From positions 1-52,500 of the forward strand of contig JAILAA010000124.1 in NCBI GenBank assembly GCA_024681875.1: a stretch of DNA of 52,500 nucleotides, in the 5' to 3' direction. The stretch comes from Prevotella sp. Lineage in GTDB: Bacteria; Bacteroidota; Bacteroidia; Bacteroidales; Bacteroidaceae. Shown piece after piece: positions 49,275-52,500 of this stretch; positions within the stretch are counted from its first letter, which is position 1; every line of letters starts with the position of its first letter. The notes beneath the pieces are model-generated. The model searched no databases and had not been told where the DNA came from. It saw only the letters and a list, made by a program, of their open reading frames with translations. Made by a program: the position numbers and the translations under genes.

Positions 49275-49819
49275 AAAAAGAAATCATCATAGCAGGATTC
49301 GGAGGCCAAGGCGTGCTCTCCATGGGAAAGATTTTGGCCTATAGCGGTCTGATGGAAGACAAGGAAGTGACTTGGATGCCCGCCTACGGCCCTGAGCAGC
49401 GCGGCGGCACTGCCAATGTCACCGTCATCGTCAGCGATGAGCGCATCTCGTCGCCCATCCTCAGCAAATACGACATCGCCATCGTGCTCAATCAGCCCTC
49501 GTTGGAGAAGTTTGAGCCGAAACTGAAACCCGGCGGCATCCTCATCTACGACAGCTACGGCATCATCAACCCGCCGACGCGTAAGGACATCACCGTCTAC
49601 AAGATTGACGCAATGGACAAAGCTGCCGAGATGAAGAACGGCAAAATCTTCAACATGATTGTGCTGGGCGGACTCCTGAAGGTGAGCCCCGTTGTGGGCA
49701 CTGGTGGCGTGGAGAAAGCACTGAAGAAGACGCTGCCCGAGCGCCATCATAACCTCATTCCCTTGAATATGCAGGCCATCGAAGAGGGAGGCAAGATCAT
49801 CGAGAAGATTGAGAATTAA
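49271..49819 (+). CDS. 2-oxoacid:ferredoxin oxidoreductase subunit gamma
   Basis: 182 residues: EIIIAGFGGQGVLSMGKILAYSGLMEDKEVTWMPAYGPEQRGG is the family signature (flavin-less gamma domain that completes the alpha/beta/gamma/delta complex), ending with a helical tail (LNMQAIEEGGKIIEKIEN). Overlaps the beta-subunit stop by 4 bp. Last oxidoreductase gene; a word repeat and the aminotransferase follow. Confidence 0.92.
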   Translation: MKKEIIIAGFGGQGVLSMGKILAYSGLMEDKEVTWMPAYGPEQRGGTANVTVIVSDERISSPILSKYDIAIVLNQPSLEKFEPKLKPGGILIYDSYGIINPPTRKDITVYKIDAMDKAAEMKNGKIFNMIVLGGLLKVSPVVGTGGVEKALKKTLPERHHNLIPLNMQAIEEGGKIIEKIEN

Positions 49820-49869
49820 GAATCAAGCATGATGCATTAAGCATGATGCATCAAGCATTAAGCATTAAA
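49812..49869 (+). repeat. AAGCATTA-type word repeat before the aminotransferase
   Basis: Units AAGCATGATGCATT, AAGCATGATGCATC, AAGCATTAAGCATTAAAG stand in tandem and end 4 nt before the ATG at 49874. Confidence 0.7.
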
Positions 49870-49873
49870 GAAA

Positions 49874-51076
49874 ATGCCGGAGATTTCCGTCCGCGGGCTT
49901 GAGATGCCCGAATCGCCTATCCGTAAGTTGGCTCCGCTGGCTGCCGCAGCCAAGAAGCGTGGCACACGCGTCTACCACCTGAATATTGGACAGCCCGACC
50001 TGCCCACACCTAAGGAGGGACTGGACGCGCTGAAGCACATCGACCGCAACATCCTGGAGTATTCACCCTCGCAAGGCTATCTCAGCTACCGCGAGAAACT
50101 TGTCGGCTACTATGCGAAATACAACATCAACGTCACAGCCGACGACATCATCATCACTAGCGGCGGTTCGGAGGCGGTACTCTTCGCCTTCCTCTCTTGC
50201 CTCAATCCGGGTGACGAGATTATCGTGCCCGAGCCGGCCTACGCCAACTATATGGCCTTTGCCATCAGCGCCGGCGCGAAGATTCGCACTATCGCTACCA
50301 CTATCGACGAAGGCTTCTCGCTACCAAAGGTGGAGAAGTTCGAGGAGCTGATCAATGAGCGCACACGCGCCATCATGATCTGTAACCCCAACAACCCCAC
50401 GGGCTATCTATATACCCGTCGCGAGATGAACCAGATTCGCGACCTGGTGAAGAAATACGACCTCTACCTCTTCTCTGACGAAGTCTATCGCGAGTACATC
50501 TACACGGGTTCTCCCTACATCTCAGCCTGTCACTTAGAGGGCATTGAGCAGAACGTCATCCTCATCGACTCTGTGTCGAAGCGCTACTCTGAGTGCGGTA
50601 TCCGCATAGGAGCCCTCATCACTAAGAATGCTGAGGTAAGGAAGGCCGTGATGAAGTTCTGTCAGGCTCGCCTTTCCCCTCCCCTCATCGGACAGATTGT
50701 GGCCGAGGCCTCGCTCGATACTCCCGAGGAGTATCTCCGCGATGTCTACGACGAATATGTGGAGCGCCGTAAGTGTCTTATCGATGGTCTCAACCGCATC
50801 CCAGGCGTCTATTCGCCCATCCCCATGGGAGCCTTCTATACCGTAGCCAAGCTGCCTGTGGACGATGCTGAGAAGTTCTGCCGCTGGTGTCTCAGCGAGT
50901 TCGAATACGAAGGGCAGACGGTGATGATGGCTCCCGCTGCCGGTTTCTACACTACCCCAGGCGCCGGCATCAACCAGGTGCGTATCGCTTACGTTCTGAA
51001 AAAAGACGACTTGGAACGCGCTCTCGTCGTACTACAGAAAGCCCTAGAAGCCTACCCAGGAAGAGTCGAGAGTTAA
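49874..51076 (+). CDS. pyridoxal phosphate-dependent aminotransferase (class I/II)
   Basis: 400 residues of fold type I: NIGQPDLPTP, SQGYLSYREKL, GGSEAVLFAFLSCLNPGDEI, NPNNPTGYLYTRREM, SDEVYREYIYTG, and the PLP Lys in DSVSKRYSECGIRIG. Directly after the 2-oxoacid oxidoreductase genes and on the same strand, it could supply or remove the 2-oxo acid by transamination (branched-chain, aromatic or aspartate type), which is inference. Start ATG at 49874. Confidence 0.92.
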   Translation: MPEISVRGLEMPESPIRKLAPLAAAAKKRGTRVYHLNIGQPDLPTPKEGLDALKHIDRNILEYSPSQGYLSYREKLVGYYAKYNINVTADDIIITSGGSEAVLFAFLSCLNPGDEIIVPEPAYANYMAFAISAGAKIRTIATTIDEGFSLPKVEKFEELINERTRAIMICNPNNPTGYLYTRREMNQIRDLVKKYDLYLFSDEVYREYIYTGSPYISACHLEGIEQNVILIDSVSKRYSECGIRIGALITKNAEVRKAVMKFCQARLSPPLIGQIVAEASLDTPEEYLRDVYDEYVERRKCLIDGLNRIPGVYSPIPMGAFYTVAKLPVDDAEKFCRWCLSEFEYEGQTVMMAPAAGFYTTPGAGINQVRIAYVLKKDDLERALVVLQKALEAYPGRVES

Positions 51077-51079
51077 GAG

Positions 51080-52360
51080 GTGAGTTTTCCCCTATTTATT
51101 GCCCGCCGCATCAATGGCCAGACGGACGACCGCAAGAAAGTGAGCCGTCCAGCTATTCGTATTGCTACGGCAGGCGTAGCCATCGGCCTGGCTGTGATGA
51201 TTGTCACTGTGGCCGTCGTGCTTGGATTCAAGCATACCATTAGCGACAAGGTGGTGGGTTTTGGCAGCCACATACAGGTTATCAACGTCCGCTCCGTAGG
51301 CTCTACCATCGGCCTGCCTGTGGAGATGAATGATAGCCTGATGCAGGAGCTAAAGGGCATCCCTGGCGTATGCCATGTCGAGCGCTTTGCCTTGACACAA
51401 GGCATTCTGAAGACCGATGAAGACTTTCTTGGCGTGATGTTCAAGGGCATCGGACCGGAATACGATATCAGCTTCATCAAGGATTGCATCGTTGAGGGGC
51501 AACTGCCCGCATTCCACGACACCAATCCTTTGAAGGGCGAGGCCAATTCCGCTGAGCATCCCTATGAGCTGGTCATCTCGAAGACCATGGCGCAGAAACT
51601 GAAGCTGAAGTCCGGCGACCTCGTCTATGCCTATTTTATTGGCGAGCACGTCACGCGTCTTGCGTTCCATATCAGCGCTGTCTACCAAACTAATATGAAG
51701 CGCTTCGACGATACGTTCTGTATTGCTGACCTCTTTGTTACGGCACGTCGCAACGGTTGGAAGGGTAATTTGTGCTCAGGTGCCGAGCTACTCGTCGACG
51801 ACTTCTCCAAAGTTGAGGAAACCGATCGCAATATCGTGGACACTTTCCTGAAGAAGGGACGCCTCGACAGTCAGGGCAACACCCTCACCTCTGTTACTGT
51901 ACACCAGCTCTATCCTTCTGTTTTCCAGTGGCTTGATTTGCTTGACATCAATGTGTGGATTATTCTTGCTTTGATGGTAGCGCTTGCAGGCTTTACCATG
52001 ATCAGTGGCCTGCTTATTATCATCCTTGAGCGTACGCAGATGATTGGTATACTGAAGGCCCTCGGTGCGCGAAACGCCACGATACGGCGCACGTTTCTCT
52101 GGTTTGCAGTCTTTATTATAGGCCGCGGGCTACTCTGGGGCAATATCCTCGGCATTGGCATCGTGCTCTTACAGAAGACCACTGGCATCGTCAGCCTTGA
52201 CCCTCAAATCTATTATGTCAGTGAGGCTCCCATGGAGCTGAATCTGCTGTTTGTTGCCATGCTCAACATAGCTACGCTTCTTATCAGCGTCTTCGTCCTT
52301 GTTGGACCCAGCTACCTCGTCTCGCGCATCCATCCTGCACGCTCCATGCGTTATGAATAA
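51080..52360 (+). CDS. ABC transporter permease, LolC/LolE (FtsX) family
   Basis: 426 residues. GTG start at 51080, 3 bp after the aminotransferase stop (SFPLFIARRINGQTDDRKKVSRPA...IATAGVAIGLAVMIVTVAVVLGFKHTI is the typical start and first membrane helix). A large periplasmic part follows, then three helices: VWIILALMVALAGFTMISGLLII, FLWFAVFIIGRGLLWGN, and MLNIATLLISVFVLVGPSYL, ending in SRIHPARSMRYE. LolCE-type permeases help release lipoproteins from the inner membrane; the ATPase partner is not in view. The remaining 140 bp to the window end hold no recognisable gene. Confidence 0.88.
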   Translation: MSFPLFIARRINGQTDDRKKVSRPAIRIATAGVAIGLAVMIVTVAVVLGFKHTISDKVVGFGSHIQVINVRSVGSTIGLPVEMNDSLMQELKGIPGVCHVERFALTQGILKTDEDFLGVMFKGIGPEYDISFIKDCIVEGQLPAFHDTNPLKGEANSAEHPYELVISKTMAQKLKLKSGDLVYAYFIGEHVTRLAFHISAVYQTNMKRFDDTFCIADLFVTARRNGWKGNLCSGAELLVDDFSKVEETDRNIVDTFLKKGRLDSQGNTLTSVTVHQLYPSVFQWLDLLDINVWIILALMVALAGFTMISGLLIIILERTQMIGILKALGARNATIRRTFLWFAVFIIGRGLLWGNILGIGIVLLQKTTGIVSLDPQIYYVSEAPMELNLLFVAMLNIATLLISVFVLVGPSYLVSRIHPARSMRYE

Positions 52361-52500
52361 ACCCAAATCGGTCATTAGCCCCAGCATGTTTGTGAAATAT
52401 CAAAGTTTTCGGTTGTTCTCCAAAGCCCAAGGAATGCTTGCCTTTGGTTCATAGTTCTCACAAGACGTAAAATATTTTTATCACCCTTCTTTTCGAGATA

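Noticed and set aside
49812..49869. Possible CRISPR-like array
   Set aside because: Units are 8-14 bp, contiguous, without spacers, and no cas genes are present.

Overview
The window reads as a chromosomal stretch of a Bacteroidales bacterium, most likely Prevotellaceae (Prevotella/Segatella-like). The grounds are: about a dozen good matches to the Bacteroidetes promoter TTTG-N19-21-TAnnTTTG; Shine-Dalgarno sequences that are nearly absent; an S16 ribosomal protein with a long Ala/Glu/Lys tail; a GH43/LamG/degenerate-Ig polysaccharidase; outer-membrane barrels with carboxypeptidase-regulatory-like domains; and the debranching enzyme / glycosyltransferase / GH57 gene trio. Species cannot be named from sequence alone. 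No rRNA, tRNA, CRISPR array, transposase or prophage is visible.

Layout. 1-4.5 kb: an ORF6N-domain gene divergent from a type III restriction subunit (Res; no Mod in view), then a GNAT acetyltransferase. 4.5-10.6 kb: accessory and stress genes (a frameshifted AraC regulator, a TfoX-N protein, two NTF2-like proteins, an exported flavin-reductase-like protein, a winged-helix protein, an SDR, a nucleoside-deoxyribosyltransferase-like protein). 10.6-15.6 kb: a 1185-residue double-GH43 enzyme, rhamnose mutarotase and a GT2. 15.7-23 kb: rpsP, a LolA-like protein, recQ and two outer-membrane proteins. 23-27.7 kb: an alpha-glucan operon (debranching enzyme, GT4, GH57). 28-34 kb: truA, an EamA transporter, a zinc-ribbon lipoprotein, a U32 peptidase-family protein and metA. 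33.9-42.7 kb: a co-directional phospho-signalling island made of a four-zinc-ribbon protein, a membrane Ser/Thr kinase, a four-module CbbX-like AAA+ protein, a zinc-ribbon FHA protein and a PP2C phosphatase. 43.4-52.4 kb: a RelA/SpoT-type enzyme, a TrmH-type methyltransferase, a 2-oxoacid:ferredoxin oxidoreductase operon interrupted by a DUF559 gene, a PLP aminotransferase and a LolC/E-like permease.

The most unusual property is the density of short hairpin-forming repeats, many of them in frame inside otherwise ordinary genes (res, recQ, truA, rel, trmH, U32, winged-helix). In one case, araC, the insertion breaks the frame. The best candidate for an undescribed system is the cassette at 47915-48529. 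It is a DUF559 (Vsr/PD-(D/E)XK-like) nuclease gene bounded by 42-bp inverted repeats that match in 37 of 42 positions. It lies between two subunit genes of one operon, supplying the stop codon of the first and the start codon and N-terminus of the second. Related hairpins without a nuclease gene occur elsewhere in the window, including an inverted pair inside the U32 gene. This resembles an autonomous/non-autonomous relationship such as RAYT/REPIN, or the in-frame Rickettsia palindromic elements, but with a different enzyme. The second candidate is the kinase/phosphatase/FHA/AAA+ island. All functional statements rest on reading motifs by eye; no database search was run.
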